A stretch of DNA of 61,924 nucleotides from Alphaproteobacteria bacterium. GTDB lineage: Bacteria > Pseudomonadota > Alphaproteobacteria > Rhizobiales > JAJFHC01. The first letter of the stretch is position 1. Each line of letters opens with the position of its first letter. Under the pieces are notes generated by a model that worked only from the letters and a program-made list of their open reading frames with translations, searched no databases and was not told where the DNA came from. Of this stretch, positions 54,016 to 61,924 are shown one piece after another. The position numbers and the translations under genes were made by a program. The stretch lies in the NCBI GenBank assembly GCA_021775805.1, contig JAJFHD010000039.1, positions 1 to 61,924 of the forward strand, in the 5' to 3' direction.

Positions 54016-56370
54016 TTGCCTGTCACTGCAACTCGACCGCCACACAGGGAGTCGGTGGATAATCTGGTCCTTGACGGCATGTCTGAACTGATCTGTCAGT
54101 ATGACCGTGATGGCACCCTAACATATGTCAATGCACCGTTTGCGGCACATCACGGCGTGTCCTGTGCGGAACTGATCGGACGGTGTGTCTTCGACTTGAT
54201 GCCGGTTGGAGGACGCGTTCACGCGCAGGCGCGCGCAGGATTGCTCTCTCCTGAGAACGCCGAGCACGTGTTCGAACACAAAGGCGCAACCGCATCGGGA
54301 GAACCCTGTTGGTTCAGCACCACCGAACGTGCCGCATTCGACGTCCATAACCAGTCTGTCCGGATAACCTCCGTTGCCAGGGACATCACCCAGGAGAAGC
54401 GCCTGAGGCGTGCGATCGAACGCCTGCTTCAGGTTGGCAGGGACACACAGTTTGACGCCCCGGCGTACATTTCAGAGGTCCTGGCCTCTTGCCTCGACTA
54501 TTTCGAACTGGATCTGGGAGTCCTGATCAGGCAGTCGGACGGCGGGCCATGCATCAAGGTGGCGGTGTCAGCGCATCCGGAACAGAAAAACAGTGACACG
54601 TGGCGGCAGGCGGATGCGCTGAGGGTGCATCCGACAGAAGGGTGGACTCCGGTTTTTCACGAACAGATTGCGGCGACCCTCGCCGAGGTCGCTCGCGATA
54701 CGCAATACACAGCCAGGATCGACATCCCGGTTCACGAACAAGGCATATACCACGGCAACCTCGTGCTTTGCGGTCGCGACAGGGCGCAAAGGCCCTGCAC
54801 GCAGCAGCAACGCTTCTTCGCTGATCAGGTGGCAACGGTTGTCGCCGGCGAACTGTCACGGTGCCGGCGGGTCGATGACCTGAAACAGTCGGAACGCGAG
54901 TTGTCATTCATCGTTGACAATGCGCCGGTGAGGTTGTGGTTCAAGGATCAGGAAAACCGCGTCATGCGGGTAAACGCAGCGGCAACACGGTGGCTGCAAC
55001 GCGACCGTCAGGACGTGGTTGGCCGTACCACTGACGAACTGTTCGAGGGCGATCTGCGAGAAGCCCACAGACGGGATCTGGAAGTCCTGAAATCCGGCAT
55101 GCCGGAAAGGAACATGATCGAGGCGAACAATCGTGGCTATGCCGAAACAAACTGGATCAACGTCGACAAGGTGCCATATGCCGATGTTGAAACCGGGGCA
55201 AAACGTGTTTTGACGGCCGCCATCGACATTTCCGAACTCAAGGCCGCTGAAGCCGCATTGAGAAACGTCAATGACATGCTGGTCACGCAGCGCGAGACCT
55301 TTCGCAGGCATTACCGCCAGACACCGGTGATGCTTCATTCCGCCGGCGAGGATGGCCGTCTGGTCGAGGTCAGCGAGTTGTGGCTGACCATCCTGGGGTA
55401 CGACCGCAGCGAGGTGATCGGCCGGCCGCCGAGCGATTTCCTGACCGAGGAATCCAGAAACCGTGCCAATCAGGCGGTCTTGCCGGCTTTCCACAAGAAC
55501 GGATATTGCCAGGACATCCCTTATCAGTTTGTCCGAAAGGACGGCACGTTGATCGATGTCGAGTTGTCTTCGATGCTGGATGCGGGTCTGGACAGGGAGG
55601 CCATGAGTTTCACCGTGCTCATCGATGTGACCGAGAGAAACCAGGCCCTGGCGGCTCTTGAGTCAAAGAATGCGGATCTGGAGGCAGCCAACGAAAGCCT
55701 GAGTCAGTTTGCCTATGTTGCATCGCATGACCTCCAAGAACCTCTCCGGAAAATACAGGCGTTCAGTGACCTCGTTCAGCAGGCCGCTATCGAACGGAAT
55801 CAGGAAGATCTCGACTATGCGACAGATGTGATTCAGGCCGCGGCGACACGGAGCCGGCAACTTGTTTCTGATCTCCTGAGTTTTTCGCGGACATCGAACC
55901 GCACGGTCGAGAAACAGCCGATCATACTGGAGAGCGCCGTATCGGATGTGATTCAGGACCTCGCCGAGACCATAAAATCGTCGGCGGCGAGTGTTCGCAC
56001 GGACCTTGGTGAGACCACCATCGAAGCTGACTCCACATTGTTGTTTCAACTCCTGCAGAATCTCCTGTCCAATGCCCTGAAGTACCAGGCCGATGGCGCA
56101 AGGCCCGAGATACTGGTTGGCGTCAATCGCGATTCGGACAATCTGCCCACGGCGTTTTTTGTGCAGGATAACGGCATCGGCATAGACTGGAAATATCGCG
56201 ACGCAATCTGGGAGCCGTTCAAGCGGCTTCAATCCAGTGAAGACTTCCCGGGCACTGGAATCGGACTGGCGATCTGCGCTTCCGTTGCGAAGAGACATGA
56301 CTGGCAACTGGAGGTGCAGTCGGACGTTGGCCGCGGGGCGACGTTCATAGTCCGTCTGCCCAAGGATTGA
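54016..56370 (+). CDS. PAS/GAF sensor histidine kinase, phytochrome-kinase-like
   Basis: The 784-residue protein appears soluble. It has a PAS domain (residues about 15-130), a GAF-like region (about 140-290), two further PAS domains (about 295-415 and 425-545), then a coiled stretch. HisKA follows with the H box YVASHDLQEPLRKIQAFSDL and an ATPase domain ends with FPGTGIGLAICASV. The phytochrome-type H box and the Rcp1-like receiver coded convergently downstream suggest they work together. I use the TTG at 54016 (GGAG 8 bases before); an ATG at 54079 is the alternative. No bilin-binding Cys is evident. Confidence 0.85.
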   Translation: MPVTATRPPHRESVDNLVLDGMSELICQYDRDGTLTYVNAPFAAHHGVSCAELIGRCVFDLMPVGGRVHAQARAGLLSPENAEHVFEHKGATASGEPCWFSTTERAAFDVHNQSVRITSVARDITQEKRLRRAIERLLQVGRDTQFDAPAYISEVLASCLDYFELDLGVLIRQSDGGPCIKVAVSAHPEQKNSDTWRQADALRVHPTEGWTPVFHEQIAATLAEVARDTQYTARIDIPVHEQGIYHGNLVLCGRDRAQRPCTQQQRFFADQVATVVAGELSRCRRVDDLKQSERELSFIVDNAPVRLWFKDQENRVMRVNAAATRWLQRDRQDVVGRTTDELFEGDLREAHRRDLEVLKSGMPERNMIEANNRGYAETNWINVDKVPYADVETGAKRVLTAAIDISELKAAEAALRNVNDMLVTQRETFRRHYRQTPVMLHSAGEDGRLVEVSELWLTILGYDRSEVIGRPPSDFLTEESRNRANQAVLPAFHKNGYCQDIPYQFVRKDGTLIDVELSSMLDAGLDREAMSFTVLIDVTERNQALAALESKNADLEAANESLSQFAYVASHDLQEPLRKIQAFSDLVQQAAIERNQEDLDYATDVIQAAATRSRQLVSDLLSFSRTSNRTVEKQPIILESAVSDVIQDLAETIKSSAASVRTDLGETTIEADSTLLFQLLQNLLSNALKYQADGARPEILVGVNRDSDNLPTAFFVQDNGIGIDWKYRDAIWEPFKRLQSSEDFPGTGIGLAICASVAKRHDWQLEVQSDVGRGATFIVRLPKD

Positions 56371-56437
56371 GGCATTTTGCGTTCGATCGTACCCATCGAA
56401 TCAGCTGCGTGGATGCCCGATATTCTCAAAAACTGTC

Positions 56438-56460
56438 ATGTACGTGCTTGACACGTACAT
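56438..56460. repeat. Perfect 9-bp inverted repeat
   Basis: ATGTACGTG and CACGTACAT flank CTTGA, 68 bases after the PAS-kinase stop. It could be a bidirectional terminator-like hairpin or an operator; no T run follows. Confidence 0.45.
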
Positions 56461-56483
56461 TCCCTGAACCGCAATGCAGGAGG

Positions 56484-56505
56484 TCCTCGTGTCGGCGCAC
56501 GAGGA
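56484..56505. repeat. Perfect 8-bp hairpin
   Basis: TCCTCGTG and CACGAGGA flank TCGGCG. It is the second hairpin between the convergent kinase and receiver genes. A third, weaker one (GCTAAG with CTTAGC) spans 56555-56582. Confidence 0.45.
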
Positions 56506-56629
56506 AGACAGTTTGGACAGACGGCCAGGACAAACGCTGCCGTATTGCACTGCGGCTAAGCTTCAGGAATGAATCCCTTAGCTCGCTTCATGCGTTAAGG
56601 TCTCAGCAGGTGCCGCAACCTTGCGCGAT

Positions 56630-57112
56630 TCAATCCAGATAGTAAATGTGGGAAGTCTTGAACCAGTAGTGGGTGACCAGACGCATGAGCTCGGCCATGC
56701 CGGCTACCGTGGTGGCCTTGGTTACCACGGAGTTTGCTCCGTACTGATAGGCCTCACGCACAATCTCCGGATCGTCACTGGTGGTTATCACGATTACAGG
56801 AATTGAATCCAGTGCCGGATCTTTCCGGATTTCTGCGAGAAACTCCCGGCCGTTCATGATCGGCATGTTGAGGTCGAGCAGTACCAGATTGGGCATGTCC
56901 GCATTTTCTGTCGGATATTCACTGCGCAGAATGCGCAAGGCCTCCAGGCCGTTATCGGCAACCTTGAGGCTGATATCGAAATCTGACGTTCGCAGCGACC
57001 TGGCCATCAGGATAACGTCGTCTGGATCGTCTTCCACAAGCAGGACTTCAATGTCGGCTTTGTGCTGTGATTTCTCCCAAGTTTCAGAGTCGTCTGTCAT
57101 TACACTCATCAT
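56630..57112 (-). CDS. Rcp1-like single-domain response regulator
   Basis: The 160-residue protein is a lone receiver domain: acidic cluster VEDDPDD at 26-32, phosphoacceptor Asp80 in LVLLDLNMPIMNG, Thr in VITTSDD and the Lys in VVTKATT. The GLEALRILR and REFLAEIRKDP segments place it with Rcp1-type regulators that partner phytochrome-like kinases. It has no output domain. GGGAGG lies 9 bases before the ATG at 57112. The likely partner is the kinase at 54016, coded convergently. Confidence 0.88.
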   Translation of the reverse strand: MMSVMTDDSETWEKSQHKADIEVLLVEDDPDDVILMARSLRTSDFDISLKVADNGLEALRILRSEYPTENADMPNLVLLDLNMPIMNGREFLAEIRKDPALDSIPVIVITTSDDPEIVREAYQYGANSVVTKATTVAGMAELMRLVTHYWFKTSHIYYLD

Positions 57113-57391
57113 TGGCTGTTGCCTCCCGCAAACCAAGTTCGCCCCAGCTGCGGCCAATCTAGGGTGAATTGAATATTAAACTGTTAAGAGACGTTAGCCA
57201 GACAAATCCGAAAGTTTGCAAACAACGACACAGTCAAACATCGATACCGCAAATTGCCGGTGAAATCGTTCACTATTATTATCCAGGGTTCCGGAACAGC
57301 CGGAATGTCAATGGTTCCAACTTGCAAGGCAATACCCGCCGGGGCATTGTGGTCGGAAACATTGTCAATCTTTGCGGGCTGCTGCAGAAAC

Positions 57392-58894
57392 ATGCCGAAA
57401 TATATATTGGCGATCGATCAGGGAACGACCTCAAGCAGGGCCATTGTCTTTGACGATGCCTTGAATGTCGTGACCGTCGAGCAACTGGAATTCGAACAGT
57501 TTTTCCCCGATTCGGGGTGGGTGGAACATGACGCCGAAGAGATCTGGCAGACGACTGTTTCGACCTGCCGTGATGCCATGAGAAAAGCCGGCTTGGAGGC
57601 GGCGGAAATCGCCGCGGTCGGTGTAACCAATCAGCGCGAAACCACCGTTGTGTGGGACCGACGGTCGGGCAAACCGATCCACCGTGCGATCGTCTGGCAG
57701 GATCGGCGGACGGCCGCGCGGTGCACGGAACTCAAGGAGCTTGGGCTTGAGGCGCTGATCTCCGGAAAAACCGGTCTCCTGCTCGATCCGTATTTCTCGG
57801 CAACCAAGGTCGCCTGGATTCTGGATCACGTGGAAGGCGCCCGGCAACTGGCAGCGGACGGGCACCTCGCCTTCGGCACGATCGACAGTTTTTTGATCTG
57901 GCGGTTGACCGATGGCCGGGTTCACGCAACCGACGCAACCAACGCCTCCCGAACGCTGCTGTGCAACATCCACACCGCCAGTTGGGACAGTGAGTTGCTC
58001 GAGGCATTTGACGTGCCCGAAAACATGCTGCCCGAAATTCACGATTGCACATCCGATTTCGGCGATACCGACCCGGCGCTGTTTGACGGCCCGATCTCGA
58101 TCCGCGGTGTCGCAGGGGACCAGCAGGCTGCGGCCGTGGGCCAGGCGTGTTTTGAACCGGGCATGCTGAAATCGACGTACGGGACCGGTTGTTTCGCGTT
58201 GCTCAATACCGGCGCGACACCGGTTTCATCCGGCAATCGCCTTCTGACCACGATCGCCTACAAGCTGGACGGCGACATAACCTATGCCCTCGAGGGATCG
58301 ATCTTTGTCGCCGGCGCTGCGGTGCAATGGCTCAGAGACGGGCTCGGGATCATCCAGGATGCCGCTCAGACGGCGGAACTGGCGGAGCGGGCCGATCCCG
58401 CACAGGCGGTTTATCTTGTGCCGGCCTTCACCGGACTTGGTGCGCCATACTGGGATGCCGATGCGCGCGGTGCGCTGTTTGGGTTGACCCGCGGCACGGG
58501 CGCGGCTGAACTGTCGCGGGCAGCCCTTGAAGCGGTTTGCTATCAGACCCGTGACCTGTTGGATGCAATGCGACGCGACTGGAATGCGCCGGACACCGAT
58601 ACGACCGTGCTCCGGGTCGATGGCGGCATGGTGGCGTCCCAATGGTGCATGCAGTTTCTGGCAGACATCCTGAATGCACCCGTCGATCGTCCCATGATTA
58701 CCGAGACCACGGCTTTGGGTGCGGCCTATCTGGCAGGTTACGGCGCCGGGGTTTGCCCGCCGCCTGCAGGGTTCGCCGAGGCCTGGTCGCTGGATCGCCG
58801 GTTTGCGCCGCAAATGGCTGCCGGCGAGCGCGAGCGCAAATATGCCGGCTGGCAGGATGCCGTGAAGCGGACATTGTCGAATTCGGTCGTTTGA
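57392..58894 (+). CDS. glpK: Glycerol kinase
   Basis: The 500-residue FGGY-family kinase begins [20 protein letters not shown] and shows [25 protein letters not shown] and the C-terminal FGGY signature with [18 protein letters not shown]. It phosphorylates glycerol to sn-glycerol 3-phosphate in the cytoplasm. No glpF or glpD is beside it. The frame is open upstream, but the family start fits the ATG at 57392. The 279-base gap before it contains the divergent promoter region. Confidence 0.96.
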   Translation: MPKYILAIDQGTTSSRAIVFDDALNVVTVEQLEFEQFFPDSGWVEHDAEEIWQTTVSTCRDAMRKAGLEAAEIAAVGVTNQRETTVVWDRRSGKPIHRAIVWQDRRTAARCTELKELGLEALISGKTGLLLDPYFSATKVAWILDHVEGARQLAADGHLAFGTIDSFLIWRLTDGRVHATDATNASRTLLCNIHTASWDSELLEAFDVPENMLPEIHDCTSDFGDTDPALFDGPISIRGVAGDQQAAAVGQACFEPGMLKSTYGTGCFALLNTGATPVSSGNRLLTTIAYKLDGDITYALEGSIFVAGAAVQWLRDGLGIIQDAAQTAELAERADPAQAVYLVPAFTGLGAPYWDADARGALFGLTRGTGAAELSRAALEAVCYQTRDLLDAMRRDWNAPDTDTTVLRVDGGMVASQWCMQFLADILNAPVDRPMITETTALGAAYLAGYGAGVCPPPAGFAEAWSLDRRFAPQMAAGERERKYAGWQDAVKRTLSNSVV

Positions 58895-58910
58895 ACAACG
58901 GGGACGGTAC

Positions 58911-59399
58911 ATGAGCAGGGCATTTGTCAAGGAAGCGGACGGCATGGATTTTGTCGAACAGCTTCCCGACCGTCCGGTGAGTGAGCATCCCAACCTTGTC
59001 ACGGCACGTGGACTGAAGCTGATCGACGACGAGGTTCGCTCCAACCGGCAGGCCTTGGCAACCGCCCAGTCCGGCGGCGACCGTACTATGATCGCCCGCT
59101 GCATGCGGGAGCTGCGGTACTGGACCACACGGCGCGGGTCGGCACAGCTGGTCGAACCGCCGCCGGCCGACGCCCCTGTGTCGTTCGGCGACGCCGTAAG
59201 GCTTGAACTCGAAGACGGCAGCGATCGCGCGTTCCGCATCGTCGGCGAGGATGAGGCCGATCCATCGGAAGGCCGCATCTCCTGGCTGGCGCCGATCGCC
59301 CAGGCGGTCATGGGCCGGGAAGTCGACGACGCCGTCACGTTGCCCGCCGGCGATGCTGAAATCGTTGAGATTGATCGGACGCCGGAAGAGTGTGACTAG
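58911..59399 (+). CDS. GreA/GreB-family protein
   Basis: The 162-residue protein has the C-terminal FKBP-like Gre domain (SFGDAVRLELEDG...FRIVGEDEADPSEGRISWLAPIAQAVMG...). A shortened helical hairpin comes first. The acidic tip of true Gre factors (LSENAEY, which positions Mg2+ in the polymerase active site) is not seen; the tip region reads ALATAQSGGDRTM. It may bind RNA polymerase without stimulating transcript cleavage. It starts 17 bases after glpK, probably on the same transcript. Confidence 0.85.
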   Translation: MSRAFVKEADGMDFVEQLPDRPVSEHPNLVTARGLKLIDDEVRSNRQALATAQSGGDRTMIARCMRELRYWTTRRGSAQLVEPPPADAPVSFGDAVRLELEDGSDRAFRIVGEDEADPSEGRISWLAPIAQAVMGREVDDAVTLPAGDAEIVEIDRTPEECD

Positions 59400-59422
59400 A
59401 CCGTGCGGGTCACTTCAGCGAT

Positions 59423-60322
59423 CTACCCCAACCGCGCCTTGTCGACTTTGGCGCGCTCGCACCAGTAATCTGCCAGCGCGGAAAAGTCCTTCTTGCCGTA
59501 GCCGTCGGCCCGGGCGGCCGACACTGATTCGCGGATCGTCGCTCCGATCGGCATGGGAACCTTCATCTGTGCGGCGGAGTCCATGATCAGGCTCAGGTCC
59601 TTGTGCGCCAGGTCGATCTGGAAGCCCGGTTCGATATCGCCCTTGAACACCTTGCTGGCATAATTGATCTTGAGCTGCCCATTGGTTGCCGTGGTGCCGT
59701 GAATGACTTCCAGCGTGGTTTCCAGGTCGAGGCCGAAAGCCTGGCTCAGCGCCACCAGTTCGGCATTCATCATGCACGACCCGATTGCCAGAAAATTGTT
59801 GCACAGTTTGGTCCGGGTACCGGCCCCGGGGCCGCCGCAGTGGATAATGGTCGTGCCCATGGCCTCCAGTTGAGGACGCACACGCTCCATATCGGCATCC
59901 TCTGCGCCGACCATAAACATGCTCGTTCCCTCCCAGGCATGCTGCGCCAGCCGGCCGATGGGCGCATCGACGAAGGCAACCCCCTTCGCCCGGCAGGCAT
60001 CGGCGACCTTGTCGCTTGTTTCCGGCAGAACCGTTGACAGATCCATGATCAGATCGCCCGGATCGGCATTTTCCAGCAGGCCGTCCGGACCGAGGATCAC
60101 GCTCTCCACCTCCCGTGGACCGGGCAGTACGGTCAGGACAGTGCCGCAGTCCTTTGCCACAGCGGCAACTGTGTCCATCGGTTCGCTGCCGAACTCGTCG
60201 AATCCTTGATAGGTTTCGCTCCGCGCGTCATGCAGGACCAGTCTGAATTGCTTGCGTGCCAGATTGAGCGCCATGCCTTTTCCCATGGCGCCGAGACCGA
60301 TAAAACCGGTTTTGTTCTTCAT
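59423..60322 (-). CDS. Beta-hydroxyacid dehydrogenase (3-hydroxyisobutyrate dehydrogenase family)
   Basis: The 299-residue protein has the Rossmann start FIGLGAMGKGMALNLARK. The substrate-binding FVDAPIGRLAQHAWEGTSMFMVGA follows, then GGPGAGTRTKLCNNFLAIGSCMMNAELVAL with the catalytic Lys of the family, and a C-terminal helical domain. It uses NAD(P) to oxidise a beta-hydroxyacid such as 3-hydroxyisobutyrate or tartronate semialdehyde; which one is unclear. It is convergent with the Gre-family gene, 23 bases apart. Confidence 0.9.
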   Translation of the reverse strand: MKNKTGFIGLGAMGKGMALNLARKQFRLVLHDARSETYQGFDEFGSEPMDTVAAVAKDCGTVLTVLPGPREVESVILGPDGLLENADPGDLIMDLSTVLPETSDKVADACRAKGVAFVDAPIGRLAQHAWEGTSMFMVGAEDADMERVRPQLEAMGTTIIHCGGPGAGTRTKLCNNFLAIGSCMMNAELVALSQAFGLDLETTLEVIHGTTATNGQLKINYASKVFKGDIEPGFQIDLAHKDLSLIMDSAAQMKVPMPIGATIRESVSAARADGYGKKDFSALADYWCERAKVDKARLG

Positions 60323-60578
60323 TGGCTAATCCTCAACTGTCATGTCAATCGCAACGGTGTTTCAGCATGTATCTTCACTGAATCGAATTTATTCCGCAAA
60401 CGCCTTTCCCGCATCTTGTTCAACACAACGGCGGTACCGGCCAAAAAAACAGCCGGTCGGCGATCCGCGACCCCGGATTCAATAATTTGTGCCAGGGTAG
60501 TGATGTGGTAACGCGTTATATTGTAGAGTTGTGCGAGGGGAACCGCCGGAAACGGCGCCACGGAACAAATTGACAGCA

Positions 60579-61924
60579 ATGGATAGCACTCCAAGTTTTC
60601 TCGACGTGCTCATGTCCGCCAAGGTTAAGGAACTCGGTGGTGACGCGGAGCGCGTGCTGTTGCCTGGCGGTGAAACCTTGTTTGAAGAAGGCGATCCCGG
60701 TGATGCGCTCTACGTGCTCCTCAGCGGATCCCTGGGGGTTTATGTCAACCGGCCAGGCGGCACAGTCGAGCTTTTGACCTTGTTGGGGCCCGGTGAGATC
60801 GTCGGCGAGATGGGTGTGATCGCGTCGATGAACCGTTCCGCGACAATCCGGGCTATTCGCGACAGTGAACTGCTGGGGTTTTCAAAAGAGAGTTTCAACC
60901 GTCTGCTGAAGATAAATCCCGAGGCCATGCACGGTATCAGCCAGATCCTGGTCCACAGGCTGCGCCGGGCTTCCAGGGGCATCAACGCAAGCATCGAGCC
61001 AAAGACCGTGGCCTTCCTGCCCGCAACGTCTTCAGTGGACGCTGCGGGTGTTGGCAGACGGCTGGCGGCGGTATTCGAAGAACAAGGGTCGCGGGTGGCT
61101 GTCATTGGGCCGGAGAGCGCCGGACAACCCAGTGCCTGGTACGGCAAACTGGAATCTGATCACGACCATGTGCTGCTGTGCGGCGTTCCCGACAACGAGG
61201 AGTGGGTTCGCGTCTGCGCGCGTCAGGCCGACCGTATCGTCGTGGTCGCCGATAGCTGCGACACACCACGGGTGGAGTTGCCCGGCGACCTCCTCAGACA
61301 TCGTGCCGATCACCAGTTGCTCGACCTGCTGCTGCTCCACCATTTGCCGACGGCGCGGCCGATCGGCACCAGCGAGTGGCTCGATGTGCTTACTGTCAAT
61401 CGGCACTTCCACATCAGGGAAGCCAACGGCGATGACTGGAAGCGCATGGCGCGCATTATTTCCGGACGGGGCCTCGGACTGGTTCTGTCCGGCGGCGGTG
61501 CACGCGCCTACGCGCACATTGGCGTGCTCAAGGCACTGGCGGAATGTGGGATCGACGTGGATTTTGTCGGCGGCACCAGTATGGGCGGCATCGTTGCCGC
61601 GTGTGTTGCGATGGACTGGACGCCGGACAGGATTGCTGAAGAAATTCGTGAGTCGTTCGTTCGTTCAAATCCGTTGTCGGACTACACCCTTCCTCTTCTG
61701 GGATTGGTCAAGGGCCGAAAGGTCGAACGCCTGCTGGCCGCAACTTTCGACGACCTGTCGATCCCCGATCTCTGGCGCCCCTACTTCTGCGTCTCGTCCA
61801 ATCTGACCACCGGCGAGGAACACATTCATGGTCGCGGACCAGTGTGCGACGCCCTGCGTGCCAGTCTCGCGTTGCCCGGTATCATTCCGCCTGTGGTGAC
61901 CGAACACGGTGTCCTGGTCGACGG
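60579..61924 (+). CDS. Cyclic-nucleotide-binding patatin-like phospholipase, cut by the window end
   Basis: At least 448 residues. The N-terminal cNMP-binding domain (residues about 20-140) has ETLFEEGDPGDALYVLLSGSL and GEIVGEMGVIA. A middle region of about 150 residues with a Rossmann-like look follows. From about residue 300 comes a patatin domain with LGLVLSGGGARAYAHIGVL (oxyanion Gly-rich) and the nucleophile Ser in GGTSMGGIV. The window ends at VLVDG, exactly at the expected catalytic Asp. It is similar in plan to NTE-type lysophospholipases. Cyclic nucleotide from the cyclases in this window could regulate it (inference). Confidence 0.88.
   Translation, partial: MDSTPSFLDVLMSAKVKELGGDAERVLLPGGETLFEEGDPGDALYVLLSGSLGVYVNRPGGTVELLTLLGPGEIVGEMGVIASMNRSATIRAIRDSELLGFSKESFNRLLKINPEAMHGISQILVHRLRRASRGINASIEPKTVAFLPATSSVDAAGVGRRLAAVFEEQGSRVAVIGPESAGQPSAWYGKLESDHDHVLLCGVPDNEEWVRVCARQADRIVVVADSCDTPRVELPGDLLRHRADHQLLDLLLLHHLPTARPIGTSEWLDVLTVNRHFHIREANGDDWKRMARIISGRGLGLVLSGGGARAYAHIGVLKALAECGIDVDFVGGTSMGGIVAACVAMDWTPDRIAEEIRESFVRSNPLSDYTLPLLGLVKGRKVERLLAATFDDLSIPDLWRPYFCVSSNLTTGEEHIHGRGPVCDALRASLALPGIIPPVVTEHGVLVD

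Noticed and set aside
56438..56460. Inverted repeat considered as a LuxR-type quorum-sensing box
   Set aside because: No luxR/luxI genes are near, and it lies between convergent gene ends rather than before a start.
1..61924. Search for CRISPR arrays, insertion sequences, prophage genes and ribosomal RNA
   Set aside because: No direct-repeat array, transposase, integrase, phage structural gene or rRNA sequence was seen.

Overview
The window looks like chromosomal DNA of an alphaproteobacterium, probably of the Hyphomicrobiales (Rhizobiales) type. It is GC-rich, with short gaps and many ATGA start/stop overlaps. Gene types that suggest this group are class III cyclase/TolB/TPR proteins, CheZ, a GlnE next to an ECF-sigma operon, and a cbtAB-cobP-cobW-cobN-cobO block. 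The genus cannot be given from the sequence alone.

Layout. 0-6 kb: an alpha/beta-hydrolase-OsmC fusion, a degenerate tRNA-like sequence, a LysE exporter, an AhpD-like protein, a GST, a secreted chorismate mutase and an HtrA protease. 6-8.3 kb: an OmpR-type two-component pair directly after the protease. 8.4-19 kb: a mixed accessory-looking stretch with an orphan HpaD dioxygenase, two paralogous cyclase/TolB/TPR proteins, an unknown protein, a SleB-like lipoprotein, a SET-domain protein, an orphan molybdopterin oxidoreductase and a frameshifted methyltransferase. 19-30.5 kb: glnE, an EF-hand/ECF sigma/membrane protein/Spy-like operon, a PAS histidine kinase, pepN and a conserved unknown protein.

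30.7-53.8 kb is a large cobalamin locus: cobQ; a cobalamin riboswitch followed by cbtB, cbtA, cobP, cobW, cobN and cobO; an interruption by a hydrolase and cheZ; then a His-rich small protein, cbiX, cobH, cobL, cobI, a cbiG-cobJ fusion and cobM; cobK and cbiD on the other strand; then cobA, cobB, cobD(cbiB) and bluB. Together they cover most steps from uroporphyrinogen III to adenosyl-GDP-cobinamide, plus dimethylbenzimidazole synthesis. The set mixes markers of the early-cobalt route (CbiX with a MxCxxC motif, CbiD, CbiG) with markers of the late-cobalt route (CobN, CobW), and contains no CobG/CobZ, CobF, CobS or CobT. Four proteins of the locus carry His-rich segments.

54-62 kb: a PAS/GAF phytochrome-like kinase convergent with an Rcp1-like receiver, glpK, a GreA/GreB-family protein, a beta-hydroxyacid dehydrogenase and a cyclic-nucleotide-binding patatin cut by the window end.

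The most interesting items are the hybrid cobalamin gene set, the small His-rich protein with its long and possibly structured leader, a perfect palindrome whose 18-nt core recurs 41 kb away, and the mixed block between the two-component system and glnE.
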